The notes under the pieces: generated by a model | What the model saw: the letters and a program-made list of their open reading frames with translations, nothing else | Databases searched by the model: none | Told to the model about the DNA's origin: nothing | In this document: positions 19,750-27,471 of the stretch, in pieces | Position numbering within the stretch: position 1 is the stretch's first letter | How the letters are laid out: every line of letters starts with the position of its first letter | Made by a program: the position numbers and the translations under genes | NCBI GenBank assembly: GCA_963804885.1 | Contig: CAWDSF010000014.1 | Location: 186,001-250,000 of the forward strand | Length of the DNA stretch: 64,000 nt | Direction: 5' to 3' | Source of the DNA: PALSA-1004 sp963804885 | GTDB lineage: Bacteria; Pseudomonadota; Gammaproteobacteria; Burkholderiales; SG8-41

Positions 19750-20583
19750 GTGAACGATCTCCGCGACCGGATAGGCCTGCACACCTGGACGCTCGACACG
19801 ACGCCGCTCGCCGACGTGCTGCGCATCGCGCGCGAAACCGGCTACAACGCGGTCGAATTGCGCCACGCCGACTTCAAGCGCTGCATCGATGCCGGCATGA
19901 GCAATGACGACGTGCTGGCGATGATCCGCGCGAGCGGCCTCGCAGTGTCGTGCGTGGGACTCGAGACGGGCATGCTGTTCGCGCGCGGCGACGAGCGGCA
20001 GCGGCTCTTCGATTCGATGGACGAAATGTGCGCGCGGGCGGCGGCGCTCGACTGCGAAGTCATGATGGTCGCGCCGGGGAGCAATCCGCCGGGAACCGTG
20101 AAGGATGCGGCGCGCAATTTCGCGGCCGGCTGCGAGATCGCGCATAAGCACGGACTGCTGTGCGCGCTGGAATTCGGCTCGCGCCATCCGGTCGTCAACC
20201 GCCTCGCGGTGGCCCGCGAAATCGTCGCGCTGGCCGGCCAGCCCAATGGCGGCTTGCTGATCGACGCCTACCACGCGCAATGCGTCGGCGACGGCGGTCG
20301 CGGTTTCGAAGACGTGCCGGCCGCGGAGATCATCGCGTTTCAGTTCAGCGATGTTCCGGCCGGGCCGCTGGCGACGAGCGGTGCTGCACTCGACCGGCTG
20401 CCCCCCGGCCAGGGCGTGGTGCGCTGGCGTGAAGTGCTGCAGCTTTTGATGGAGAAGGGCTACGACCGCTATCTCAATTACGAAGCGCCGAACCCCGCGC
20501 TGTGGGCACGCTCGCCCGCGGAGGTCGCGCGCGAAGGCGTGACCGCCATCAGAGCGCTGCTCGCCGACGCGGCAGCACGGTAG
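19750..20583 (+). CDS. Sugar phosphate isomerase/epimerase family TIM-barrel protein
   Basis: 277 residues, GTG start at 19750. Belongs to the xylose-isomerase-like TIM-barrel fold: GLHTWTLDTTP, then YNAVELRHADF, ALDCEVMMVAPG, a metal-ligand glutamate in CALEFGSRH, LIDAYHAQCVG (Asp/His metal ligands) and IIAFQFSDVPAGP. Such proteins isomerise or epimerise sugars, inositols or hydroxy-acids with a divalent metal; some are 3-dehydroshikimate dehydratases. The reaction here is unknown. It precedes a Bug receptor by 11 bases. Confidence 0.87.
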   Translation: MNDLRDRIGLHTWTLDTTPLADVLRIARETGYNAVELRHADFKRCIDAGMSNDDVLAMIRASGLAVSCVGLETGMLFARGDERQRLFDSMDEMCARAAALDCEVMMVAPGSNPPGTVKDAARNFAAGCEIAHKHGLLCALEFGSRHPVVNRLAVAREIVALAGQPNGGLLIDAYHAQCVGDGGRGFEDVPAAEIIAFQFSDVPAGPLATSGAALDRLPPGQGVVRWREVLQLLMEKGYDRYLNYEAPNPALWARSPAEVAREGVTAIRALLADAAAR

Positions 20584-20594
20584 AAACGACGAGC

Positions 20595-21596
20595 ATGCAA
20601 TTCGCCACGGGGTTCCGGGCGCGGCGGCTGATTGCCGTTCCGCTGTGCATGGTCGCCATCGCGGCGCTCGCGCAACCGGCACGCACCGACGAAGCCTTTC
20701 CGAACCGGCCCGTGCGCTTTCTGATTCCGTTTGCCGCGGCGGGCAGCAACGACGTCGTCGCGCGCATCCTCGCGCATCAATTGACCGACATCTGGAAGCA
20801 GCAGGTCGTCGCCGACAATCGTGCAGGTGCAAATGGAATCATCGGCATCGACATGGTCGCGAAAGCGCCCGCCGACGGCTATACGCTGCTGATCGCGTCG
20901 ACGACGTTTACGATGAATCCGAGCCTCTACAAACTGCCGTTCGACCCGGTTAAAGATTTCGCGCCGGTGACGCTGATTGCCGAAGGGCCGCTCATGCTGT
21001 GCTCGCATCCGGGCTTCGCGGCGCGCAACGTCGAGCAATTGATTGCGCTCGCGAAAGCGAAGCCCGGCCAGTTGCAGTATGCGTCGTCGGGACTCGGCGG
21101 CATCGCGCACCTCGCGGGCGTGCTGCTCGAGAAAATGGCGGGCATTTCTTTACTGCATGTCCCGTATAAAGGCTCGGGCGCGGGCGTGATCGACGCCGTG
21201 AGCGGGCAGGTGCCTTTGATCATCAGCAGCGTGAGCCCCGTATTGCCGTTCGTGAAAAACGGGCGGCTGCGCGTGCTGGGCATCGGCGGCCTTAAACGTT
21301 CGAAGTTCCTGCCAGACGTGCCGACGATCGCCGAATCCGGCGTGCCCGGCTACGAGAGCAATATGTGGTGGGGCATCATGGTGCCGGCGCGCACGCCGAA
21401 GCCGGTGGTGCAAAAGCTCAACCGCGACATTCGCCAGGCGGTCGATGCGGGCGACATTCCGCAGCGGTTTGCCGATCTGGGGATGGAGGTGCGCGTTTCG
21501 GCGCCCGAGGAGTTGGCCAGAATCGTGAATGCCGACATCCGCAAGTGGTCCGGCATCATCAGGGACGCGAAGCTCGACGTCGGCGGCGCGCGGTAG
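20595..21596 (+). CDS. Bug/TctC family solute-binding receptor 7
   Basis: 333 residues from ATG 20595. Signal peptide MQFATGFRARRLIAVPLCMVA with cleavage near ALAQPA. The mature start FPNRPVRFLIPFAAAGSNDVVAR is divergent at the ligand loop (AAAGSND in place of the common PAGGxxD), so its ligand may differ from the rest. The stop codon TAG (21594-21596) directly abuts the stop of the convergent VOC gene, leaving no room for a terminator between them. Confidence 0.92.
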   Translation: MQFATGFRARRLIAVPLCMVAIAALAQPARTDEAFPNRPVRFLIPFAAAGSNDVVARILAHQLTDIWKQQVVADNRAGANGIIGIDMVAKAPADGYTLLIASTTFTMNPSLYKLPFDPVKDFAPVTLIAEGPLMLCSHPGFAARNVEQLIALAKAKPGQLQYASSGLGGIAHLAGVLLEKMAGISLLHVPYKGSGAGVIDAVSGQVPLIISSVSPVLPFVKNGRLRVLGIGGLKRSKFLPDVPTIAESGVPGYESNMWWGIMVPARTPKPVVQKLNRDIRQAVDAGDIPQRFADLGMEVRVSAPEELARIVNADIRKWSGIIRDAKLDVGGAR

Positions 21597-22481
21597 TTAC
21601 GTCGCGTGCTCCATGCCCGGAATTTGCGCATCGTAGCCGGGCGCATAGTTGCGATTGGTTTGCGTGGGATTGCGGTTGACGAGCGGGCGTGCGTAAAGCG
21701 GGTGCGTCATGCTGCGCACCTCGTGCTCGATCGTGAAGAGCACCTTGCCGCTGTCGGGCGCGACGATGTCCTGAAAGCGGTATTGGAACTGGTCGCTCTC
21801 TTCGGTGACCAGGCCTTTCTTGAGCAGCCACGCGTGCGGCCCGGAAAAATCCGCTAGGTAGATCTGGAGATGGTGTCCGTCGTAAGCGGCCGACGGGCCG
21901 TCGGTTTCGCGGAAGTGCAGGTATTGCGCTTTGCCAACGGTCACGCGCGCGTAGCGTCCGGCCGCGTCGTTCTCGACGGTGGCAGGCGTCTTAAACACTT
22001 GCCGGTAGAAGTCCGCTATCCCGGAGGCCACGCCGGCAGGCACTTCGAACTCGACGTAGGGCATGCCGAGCTGGATGCGGCCGAAGCGCTGCTCGTCCGG
22101 CGCGTGGCAGCGGATGCGGTTGCCCCATGGACACGTCGCCTCGACGTACGCTTCGTGCTCGGTGAATTTGAACTTCGTGTGCGCAAGCTGCTCTTTGACC
22201 GTCGCGAGCCGCTTGAGCAGCGCCGCGCGATCGGGCAGCACGAGACCGGTGTGGCCGCGCAGCACCTGCGGTTTTTGCGTCGTCGGCAGGTGAAACTGAC
22301 TGCGGCCCACGTTCATCCACATGTTTCCGAGCCCGGTCATGATGTACGGGTCGCGCGTCAGTCCGAGCCCCGTGTTGTAGAAGAGGGTGGCGAGCTGCTG
22401 GTCGGGCACAGTCACGTTTACGTGCTCGAGTCCGACGACGTTGCCCAGGTCTTCTGCGCTGCGATCGTAAGTGCTGGCCAT
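21597..22481 (-). CDS. VOC family protein (glyoxalase/bleomycin-resistance/dioxygenase fold)
   Basis: 294 residues with two vicinal-oxygen-chelate modules: the first begins VVGLEHVNVTVPDQQLATLFY (His a likely metal ligand), the second begins around IQLGMPYVEFEVPAGVASGIADFY, with YDGHHLQIYLADFSG and a late FTIEHEVRS offering further ligands. Could be a ring-cleavage dioxygenase-like or isomerase enzyme; no subfamily is recognisable. It is the last gene of a minus operon with an MFS transporter and a MaoC hydratase. Confidence 0.85.
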   Translation of the reverse strand: MASTYDRSAEDLGNVVGLEHVNVTVPDQQLATLFYNTGLGLTRDPYIMTGLGNMWMNVGRSQFHLPTTQKPQVLRGHTGLVLPDRAALLKRLATVKEQLAHTKFKFTEHEAYVEATCPWGNRIRCHAPDEQRFGRIQLGMPYVEFEVPAGVASGIADFYRQVFKTPATVENDAAGRYARVTVGKAQYLHFRETDGPSAAYDGHHLQIYLADFSGPHAWLLKKGLVTEESDQFQYRFQDIVAPDSGKVLFTIEHEVRSMTHPLYARPLVNRNPTQTNRNYAPGYDAQIPGMEHAT

Positions 22482-22540
22482 GCTTGCCTCCGGTGCCGAT
22501 TGCGGTGGGGTTTCAGTTTACCAACGCTGCGCGGGTAATG

Positions 22541-23749
22541 TCAGCGCTTTACCGCCAGATAAAAACTGACGAGCGACACGAATCCGATCGCGGCGAGCGC
22601 CCAGAGGACTGCGTCGTAGCCGCCGGCGGCGGACCATATGAAGGCGGCGACGAGCGGCCCCAGCGAGCGCGACGCGAGCACGGGGGCGGCGAGCGCGCCG
22701 TTGACCGCGCCATAGCGCTCGCGCCCGTAGATTTCGGCGGGAATGATGCCGCGCGTAATCGTCATGACACCGTTGCTTACGCCATACAGCGTCACGAAAA
22801 CGAGCACCCATACCCAGCTCAGGCCGGCGAAGCGCAAAAGCAGCAGGGCAACGGGGAGCAGGAAGAGCGCAATGGTGGCAATTTCGATCGCGCGGAAGCG
22901 GGCGCCCACCGTATATTCGCCGATGCGTCCGGCGACCTGCATCGGGCCGATGATCGCGGCCAGCCATACCGCGTCGCTCATCGTGAAGCCGCGCTCGTGC
23001 AACAGTGGAATCAGGTGGATCGATATCGCCGAGAACGCGAGCATATTCATCGTGAAGGCAAGGGCGAGCAGCATGAATGTGCGCGTGAATACGATCTCGC
23101 GCATCCGCGGCGTAGCGCGCACTGCCTGGCCGCTGCCTGCGTCCTGCTCTTTCACCCGATGGGCGCCGGACCTGGGCAGACACCACCAATGCAGCGGTGC
23201 GCAGATGAGCAGGTTCGAGACCGCGAGCACCAGCAGCGCATGGCGCCAGCCGAGCGCCGTTATCAAAGCCTGCGTCAGCGGCCAGAAGACAGTGCTCGCC
23301 AGACCGCCGAAGAGTGTCAGAGCGGTGATGCCTTTGCGCGCGTGAGCGCCAAAACACGCCGTGATGACGGTGAACGCCGGTTCGTAAAGCACCGCGCCCA
23401 TCGCGATGCCCAGCCCGATCCACGTCGCATAAAACATCGGCAGCGAAGTGGTCTGGCTCAAGAGCGCGAGCATCACGGCGGCAAGTATGGAACCGCCGCC
23501 CATGACATAGCGGCCGCCGTAGCGGTCGATCAGGTTGCCGACCGGAAATGCGGCGAGCCCGGTGCACACCATGCTGAGCGAGAAGGCGCCGACGATCGCG
23601 TCGCGGCTCCAGTGTAGCTCGCGTTCGATCGGTGCGATCAGCACCGAGATTGCATAGAACAAGGAACCCCAGGAAATGATCTGGGTGACCGACAGCGCCC
23701 ACACGACGGACCACGGCGGCCGCGGTCGCGCGTCGGCTGGAGAATTCAC
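22541..23749 (-). CDS. MFS transporter (OFA/monocarboxylate-like)
   Basis: 402 residues, about twelve membrane segments. The N-terminus (SVVWALSVTQIISWGSLFYAISVLIAP) and the loop GNLIDRYGGRYVMGGGS after helix 2 are typical of the monocarboxylate/oxalate-formate antiporter-like branch. The central loop (RSGAHRVKEQDAGSGQAVRATPRMRE) is hydrophilic. Located between the MaoC hydratase and the VOC gene with short gaps, so it may import the substrate these enzymes process. Confidence 0.92.
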   Translation of the reverse strand: MNSPADARPRPPWSVVWALSVTQIISWGSLFYAISVLIAPIERELHWSRDAIVGAFSLSMVCTGLAAFPVGNLIDRYGGRYVMGGGSILAAVMLALLSQTTSLPMFYATWIGLGIAMGAVLYEPAFTVITACFGAHARKGITALTLFGGLASTVFWPLTQALITALGWRHALLVLAVSNLLICAPLHWWCLPRSGAHRVKEQDAGSGQAVRATPRMREIVFTRTFMLLALAFTMNMLAFSAISIHLIPLLHERGFTMSDAVWLAAIIGPMQVAGRIGEYTVGARFRAIEIATIALFLLPVALLLLRFAGLSWVWVLVFVTLYGVSNGVMTITRGIIPAEIYGRERYGAVNGALAAPVLASRSLGPLVAAFIWSAAGGYDAVLWALAAIGFVSLVSFYLAVKR

Positions 23750-23776
23750 GTATGCGGGCAGTCGCGGATAAATCGA

Positions 23777-24637
23777 TCAGGCAATTATTTCTGCGCGACC
23801 ATTGTTCAGCACCGTCACCCCGCGCGCGGGCACGGTCGAGCGGAACGAGACGATATTGCCGGCGCGCCATATCTCGGTGCGTATCGTTTCGCCGGGATAG
23901 ACCGGCGACGAGAAGCGGCCTTCCATGCTTTTGAACCGGCTCGTATCGTAATCGCAGCAGCTTTTGAGCAGCGCGTGCGCGGCGACGCTGAACGTCGCGC
24001 GGCCGTGCAGAATCGGCATTTTAAAGCCGGCTTTCTGCGCGTACGCGGGGTCGGCGTGCAGCGGATTGTAGTCGCCGGAGAGACGATAGATCAGAGCGGC
24101 CTGCGGCAACGTCGGCAGATCGCAAGTCAAATCGGGCGCGGTAGTGGGAATAACGTGCTGCGGTTTGCTCGGGCCGCTGGGTCCGCCGAACCCACCGTCG
24201 GCGCGGCAGAAGGTCGTCGACGTGAGCGTGCAGATGACTTCGCTGGTTTGCTTGTCGCGCACCGTGCATTCGGTCATCACGAGCGCGCCTTTGTCCTTGC
24301 CTTTGTCCAGCACGCCGACAACTTTGGTCAGGCCGACGATCGCGCGATCGACCGGCAACGTTTTGTGGATCGTGAATCCCTGCTCGCCGTGCACCACGTG
24401 GCTGCGTGTGATGCCGGTATCGCCCTGCGCGTGCCAGGGCCCCGGATAACCGAGAACGATCGCCATCGAAGGCAGCGCTTCGAGATTCGGCTCGTAAACG
24501 AACTTCAATTGATGCTGATCGCACGGGTCGGCGCCGAGTCCTACGCCGAGCGCGTAGAGAATCGTGTCGCGCTTCGACAATTGCTGTTCGACTTCGGGAA
24601 TCTTCCAGTTGATCAGGCTGTCGTAATTTATCGGCAT
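23777..24637 (-). CDS. MaoC family 2-enoyl-CoA hydratase
   Basis: 286 residues; ATG 24637 has CGGAG about 9 bases upstream, which rules out the longer frame. Two hot-dog halves: an N-terminal MaoC-like half and a C-terminal catalytic half with the hydratase-2 motif YRLSGDYNPLHADPAYA (catalytic Asp and His), then GRATFSVAAHALL. Length matches the eukaryotic-like multifunctional-enzyme hydratase family. It would add water to a trans-2-enoyl-CoA. First gene of the operon, divergent from the peroxiredoxin gene. Confidence 0.92.
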   Translation of the reverse strand: MPINYDSLINWKIPEVEQQLSKRDTILYALGVGLGADPCDQHQLKFVYEPNLEALPSMAIVLGYPGPWHAQGDTGITRSHVVHGEQGFTIHKTLPVDRAIVGLTKVVGVLDKGKDKGALVMTECTVRDKQTSEVICTLTSTTFCRADGGFGGPSGPSKPQHVIPTTAPDLTCDLPTLPQAALIYRLSGDYNPLHADPAYAQKAGFKMPILHGRATFSVAAHALLKSCCDYDTSRFKSMEGRFSSPVYPGETIRTEIWRAGNIVSFRSTVPARGVTVLNNGRAEIIA

Positions 24638-24733
24638 GCGATGGATCTCCGTGGCGGACACTCTGCTTTTGTAAGATCTGCAGACGGTGAATTCGGCGGA
24701 CGCCGGTGCAAATTCCGGGCGTTGTTTCGCCTG

Positions 24734-24739
24734 TATACT
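24734..24739 (+). promoter_or_regulatory. Possible -10 element of the peroxiredoxin promoter
   Basis: TATACT, a five-of-six match to a sigma-70 -10 box, lies 41 bases upstream of the peroxiredoxin ATG in the divergent spacer 24638-24779. No convincing -35 box is visible 16-18 bases further upstream. A strong ribosome binding site (AAGGAG) follows, 8 bases before the ATG. Confidence 0.35.
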
Positions 24740-24779
24740 ATCACACGCAAAATTCGATTTTCGTTCAAGGAGAAATGCG

Positions 24780-25283
24780 ATGACGATCAAAGTGGGCGAC
24801 AAAATGCCCGCCGGCAAGCTGTGGGAACTGCCGGTCGAATGGTTCGCCGGCTGCCCGACGGGCGCCGACGAAATAAAATTACCGGACGCGTTCAAGGGCA
24901 AGAAGATTGCGATCTTCGGGTTGCCCGGCGCGTATACCCGAACTTGAAGTGCGCTTCACCTGCCCGGTTTCGTGCAGGAAGCGGACAAGATCAAAGCCAA
25001 AGGCATCGACGAGATCTGGTGCGTGTCGGTCAACGACGCGTTCGTGATGGCGGCGTGGGGCAAGGACAACAAGGCATTCGGCAAGGTGCGCATGATGGCC
25101 GACGGCAACGCCGAATATACGAAGGCGCTCGGCGTTGAAACGGACCTGACCGCGCGCGGCATGGGTTTTCGCTCGCAGCGCTACTCGATGATAGTCGACG
25201 ACGGCGTCGTCAAGGCGTTGAACCTCGAAGCGCCCGGCAAGTTCGAAGTCAGCGGCGCGGACAAGATGCTCGCGCAGCTGTAA
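24780..25283 (+). CDS. Peroxiredoxin (Prx5-like) with in-frame UGA at the peroxidatic cysteine: candidate selenoprotein
   Basis: 167 residues if codon 56, TGA at 24945-24947, is decoded. Before it: MTIKVGDKMPAGKLWELP and IFGLPGAYTRT; after it, in the same frame: SALHLPGFVQEADKIKAKG and the intact C-terminus EAPGKFEVSGADKMLAQL. In Prx5-type peroxiredoxins the motif is PGAxTxTCS, so the TGA replaces exactly the peroxidatic Cys. This is not a frameshift: reading frame and spacing are preserved on both sides. A two-part hairpin starts 4 bases after the TGA (separate entry). Known biology: selenocysteine peroxiredoxins exist in bacteria and reduce peroxides using thiol donors. If no Sec machinery exists in the genome, the gene is a nonsense mutant. 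SD AAGGAG decides the start. Confidence 0.85.
24948..24984 (+). promoter_or_regulatory. Candidate bacterial SECIS hairpin inside the peroxiredoxin gene
   Basis: Directly after the UGA, CGCTT (24952-24956) pairs with AAGCG (24979-24983), and CCTGC (24959-24963) pairs with GCAGG (24974-24978), with a CA bulge on the 5' side. Inside, after a C/U mismatch, C-G and G-C pairs at 24965-24966 with 24971-24972 leave a four-base apical loop GUUU. The loop G is nucleotide +20 and U is +21 after the UGA, the same distance as the SelB-contacting G and U in the E. coli fdhF element as I recall it. Bacterial SECIS elements lie in the coding sequence just after UGA, as here. Folding by eye only. Confidence 0.6.
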
Positions 25284-25309
25284 TAAATAGCGGATTGCTG
25301 ATTAACGTT

Positions 25310-25337
25310 GTCATTCCCGCGCAGGCGGGAATCCAGA
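25310..25337. repeat. Left palindromic inverted repeat flanking the GIY-YIG gene
   Basis: A 28-base element whose core CCCGCGCAGGCGGG is itself near-palindromic (stem TTCCCGC/GCGGGAA). It is the inverted counterpart of 25636-25663, with 26 of 28 bases matching; the two differences change a T-A pair of the stem into G-C, so each copy keeps its own hairpin. TTAACG just outside also recurs in inverted form beyond the right copy. Elements of this kind are scattered in many beta- and gammaproteobacterial genomes. Confidence 0.8.
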
Positions 25338-25634
25338 ATGGCTTGGGAAAAGCAGCCTTGCGTTTACTTGTTGGCAAGTAAACGCAACGGCACGCTGTAT
25401 GTGGGGGTAACGAGCGACCTGGTCAAACGTGTCTGGGAGCACAAGAACGACCTCGTCGAAGGGTTTACGGCCAAGTACGGTGTCCACCTGCTTGTCTATT
25501 ATGAAATGCACGCGGACATGCTTGGCGCTATTACCCGCGAAAAGCAGATAAAAAAATGGGATCGCAGCTGGAAACTGAAACTAGTCGAGCGGGACAATCC
25601 CGAGTGGAAAGACCTATGGCCGGAAGTCATTTGA
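25338..25634 (+). CDS. GIY-YIG nuclease family protein in a repeat-bounded cassette
   Basis: 98 residues from ATG 25338, the first codon after the left repeat; the longer open frame merely translates the repeat (FPRRRES). The GIY-YIG core is seen as CVYLLASKRNGTLYVGVTSDLVKRVWEHKN, with the variant motif VYLL/LYVGVT, then conserved Arg, and the late glutamate region AITREKQIKKWDRSWKLKLVE. This is the short single-domain UPF0213/YhbQ-like type whose cellular role is unclear. The stop (25632-25634) is one base from the right repeat, so gene and repeats form a compact unit of 354 bases, suggestive of mobility or of a repeat-associated nuclease. Confidence 0.9.
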   Translation: MAWEKQPCVYLLASKRNGTLYVGVTSDLVKRVWEHKNDLVEGFTAKYGVHLLVYYEMHADMLGAITREKQIKKWDRSWKLKLVERDNPEWKDLWPEVI

Positions 25635-25635
25635 C

Positions 25636-25663
25636 TCTGGATGCCCGCCTGCGCGGGCATGAC
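25636..25663. repeat. Right palindromic inverted repeat flanking the GIY-YIG gene
   Basis: Inverted copy of 25310-25337, core GCCCGCCTGCGCGGGC. It could also act as a transcription terminator hairpin for the GIY-YIG gene, although no T-run follows. It ends 25 bases before the thioesterase ATG. Confidence 0.8.
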
Positions 25664-25688
25664 GTTAAGCTTAGAAAATAGGGTAAGC

Positions 25689-26168
25689 ATGACAAAAGTA
25701 GCGCCTTCATCCCATCCGGACAAAAAAACCGCCAAGTCTCCCCATCCACTCGCCGATCGCGCGCGCTATAAAGTCTGGAACATCGACAAGCTGCGTTTGA
25801 CCGACGTCGACCATCAGCATCACGTCAACAACGCGATCTTCGCGGTTCTGTATACGAGCGTGCGCGCCGATTTTCTCCACGATCACGTGCGTCCGCTCGC
25901 GGCCAAGAGCGATATGTTCGCGCTCGTGAAGATCACCATCGAATATCTTGCCGAAATGCACTATCCGGGCGAAGTGGAAGTAGGGCTGGTGATCAGGCGC
26001 CTCGGCGGCACGTCGATGACGTTTGCCCAGGGTATGTTCAAGGACGGCAAATGCGTGTCGGTGGCGGAGGCGGTGATGGTGCTGCTCGATCCGGTCACGC
26101 GCCGCGCTAAACCGCTGCCCGCGGACATTGCCACGAAGCTCGCGCGGTTTATCGACGCCAAAGAGTAG
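25689..26168 (+). CDS. Acyl-CoA thioesterase (4-hydroxybenzoyl-CoA thioesterase-like hot-dog protein)
   Basis: 159 residues from ATG 25689. The first 25 residues are a hydrophilic, lysine/proline-rich leader, then a single hot-dog domain: LRLTDVDHQHHVNNAIFAVLYTSVR carries the catalytic Asp and the HVNN helix start typical of YbgC/4HBT enzymes; VEVGLVIRRLGGTSMTFAQGMFKDGK forms the central strands. It would hydrolyse an acyl-CoA. Follows the GIY-YIG cassette, whose insertion may have separated it from the peroxiredoxin gene. Confidence 0.9.
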   Translation: MTKVAPSSHPDKKTAKSPHPLADRARYKVWNIDKLRLTDVDHQHHVNNAIFAVLYTSVRADFLHDHVRPLAAKSDMFALVKITIEYLAEMHYPGEVEVGLVIRRLGGTSMTFAQGMFKDGKCVSVAEAVMVLLDPVTRRAKPLPADIATKLARFIDAKE

Positions 26169-26171
26169 CTG

Positions 26172-26192
26172 CCGGGCGCGCAAGGCGCCCGG
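26172..26192. terminator. Hairpin between convergent thioesterase and binding-protein genes
   Basis: Perfect 8-base stem CCGGGCGC/GCGCCCGG with a 5-base loop (GCAAG), placed between the two stop codons of convergent genes (26168 and 26203). Position and GC-rich stem suggest a bidirectional terminator, but neither side has a good T-run, so it would be weak or Rho-assisted. Confidence 0.5.
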
Positions 26193-26202
26193 ACGGCTCG
26201 AT

Positions 26203-27306
26203 TTACTTCGGCGCCTGCGACAGGTCCTGCGCCTTGATGGTGCCGAGCGGCAGCGTCGCTTTTGCGTCTTTCGCGACCTTGCGGGCGACGGAATCGTCGA
26301 GCGCGCCGGGCGCGGGCTTGTCGACGTCGATCGCCTTGGTCTCGTGCAGGTACACGTACGTTTCGTTCAGCAATTTTTTCACGCGGTCATCGAACACGAA
26401 CGGCTTTTCGTCGCGCATCGGACTGCCGCCGGCCGAGGCTGGAATCGCGCCATAGAGCGAGAACCACGCCATCGGCACGGTGATGCCCGTCGTCTGGCCT
26501 TTGACGAATTCGGCGACCTTGACCCAGTTCTTCGGATCGAGCACGTAACGCTGCGCTTCGAGCTCGGTCTTCAGCCAGGCCTCGACGATGTCCGGGCGCT
26601 GTTTCATGAAGTCCTCGCGCATGGCAATCGCGCCGGCGTCCGAGATGCCGAACGTGTAGCCGGTTGCGACGATGCGCCCTGCGCCTTCGCCGACGATGTC
26701 GCCGATGCGCGAGACGGAGGGTTCCCACAGCACCGCGCCGTCGACTTTACCGGTGCGAAGATTGGTCGCGATCACTTCGATCGACTGATTCAATATCTGC
26801 GCGGGCTTGATCTTGGTTTTCTCGATCATGAGGCCCAAAAAGCGGTGCGCACAGCTGCCTTGCGGCGTCGCGACGACTTTGCCGTCGAGCCACTTGATCG
26901 CCTCGTCCGGCGATTTGAACTTGGGCGCATCGGCGCGCACCATCACGACGTTGCAGCGCTGGCCCTGCGACATGCCGGTATTGGCCACGAGATCGATCGG
27001 CGCCACGCTGCGCTTGGTGGTCGCGACGACCGCGGGCATGTCGCCGAGATAACCGATCTGCTGCTTGTTGGCGAGCATCTGGTTCACGATGATGGAGCCC
27101 TGCAGCGCGGCCTGAAATTCGACTTCGCTGCCGGGCGGCAGATATTTCTTCCACAACTCGAGCGCGCGGATCACGACCGCGGAGTAGGAGATCGTGTCGT
27201 ACGGCTGGTAACCGATGGTGAGCTTGACCGGCTCGGCGGCGAACGCGCGACACGCGACCAGCAGCGTGAGCAAAGCGACGGCAAGCGCGCGGGATGGCTT
27301 GTGCAT
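26203..27306 (-). CDS. NitT/TauT-type ABC substrate-binding protein 2
   Basis: 367 residues; ATG 27306 has AAGGAG 6 bases upstream. Signal peptide MHKPSRALAVALLTLLVACRAFA, then VKLTIGYQPYDTISYSAVV as in SsuA-like sulfonate/nitrate/taurine binding proteins. WLDGKVVATPQGSCAHRFL and DGAVLWEPSVSRIGD are the conserved ligand-domain segments. Clearly a different branch from the two paralogues at 5927 and 60485. It is a single-gene unit with no permease or ATPase beside it, so it must work with components encoded elsewhere. Confidence 0.9.
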   Translation of the reverse strand: MHKPSRALAVALLTLLVACRAFAAEPVKLTIGYQPYDTISYSAVVIRALELWKKYLPPGSEVEFQAALQGSIIVNQMLANKQQIGYLGDMPAVVATTKRSVAPIDLVANTGMSQGQRCNVVMVRADAPKFKSPDEAIKWLDGKVVATPQGSCAHRFLGLMIEKTKIKPAQILNQSIEVIATNLRTGKVDGAVLWEPSVSRIGDIVGEGAGRIVATGYTFGISDAGAIAMREDFMKQRPDIVEAWLKTELEAQRYVLDPKNWVKVAEFVKGQTTGITVPMAWFSLYGAIPASAGGSPMRDEKPFVFDDRVKKLLNETYVYLHETKAIDVDKPAPGALDDSVARKVAKDAKATLPLGTIKAQDLSQAPK

Positions 27307-27471
27307 GAGCTTCTCCTTTGGTGAGTCGGGAATCTTTGTCCCCGAGCGTCCTACATGATAGGGGAATACATCGGCGGCCACCGGAAAATTTTGCAATACC
27401 GGGATGAAAAGTACTTATGCGCAGAAAACTGCCGCTCTGGCGAAAAATATTTTACGGTAGAATTTGCAGCC

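Noticed and set aside
27307..27471. Search for a precursor peptide gene upstream of ATP-grasp ligase A
   Set aside because: The short in-frame extension from 27355 (MIGEYIGGHRKILQ...) lacks a ribosome binding site and joins the ligase frame without a stop; nothing supports a separate peptide gene.
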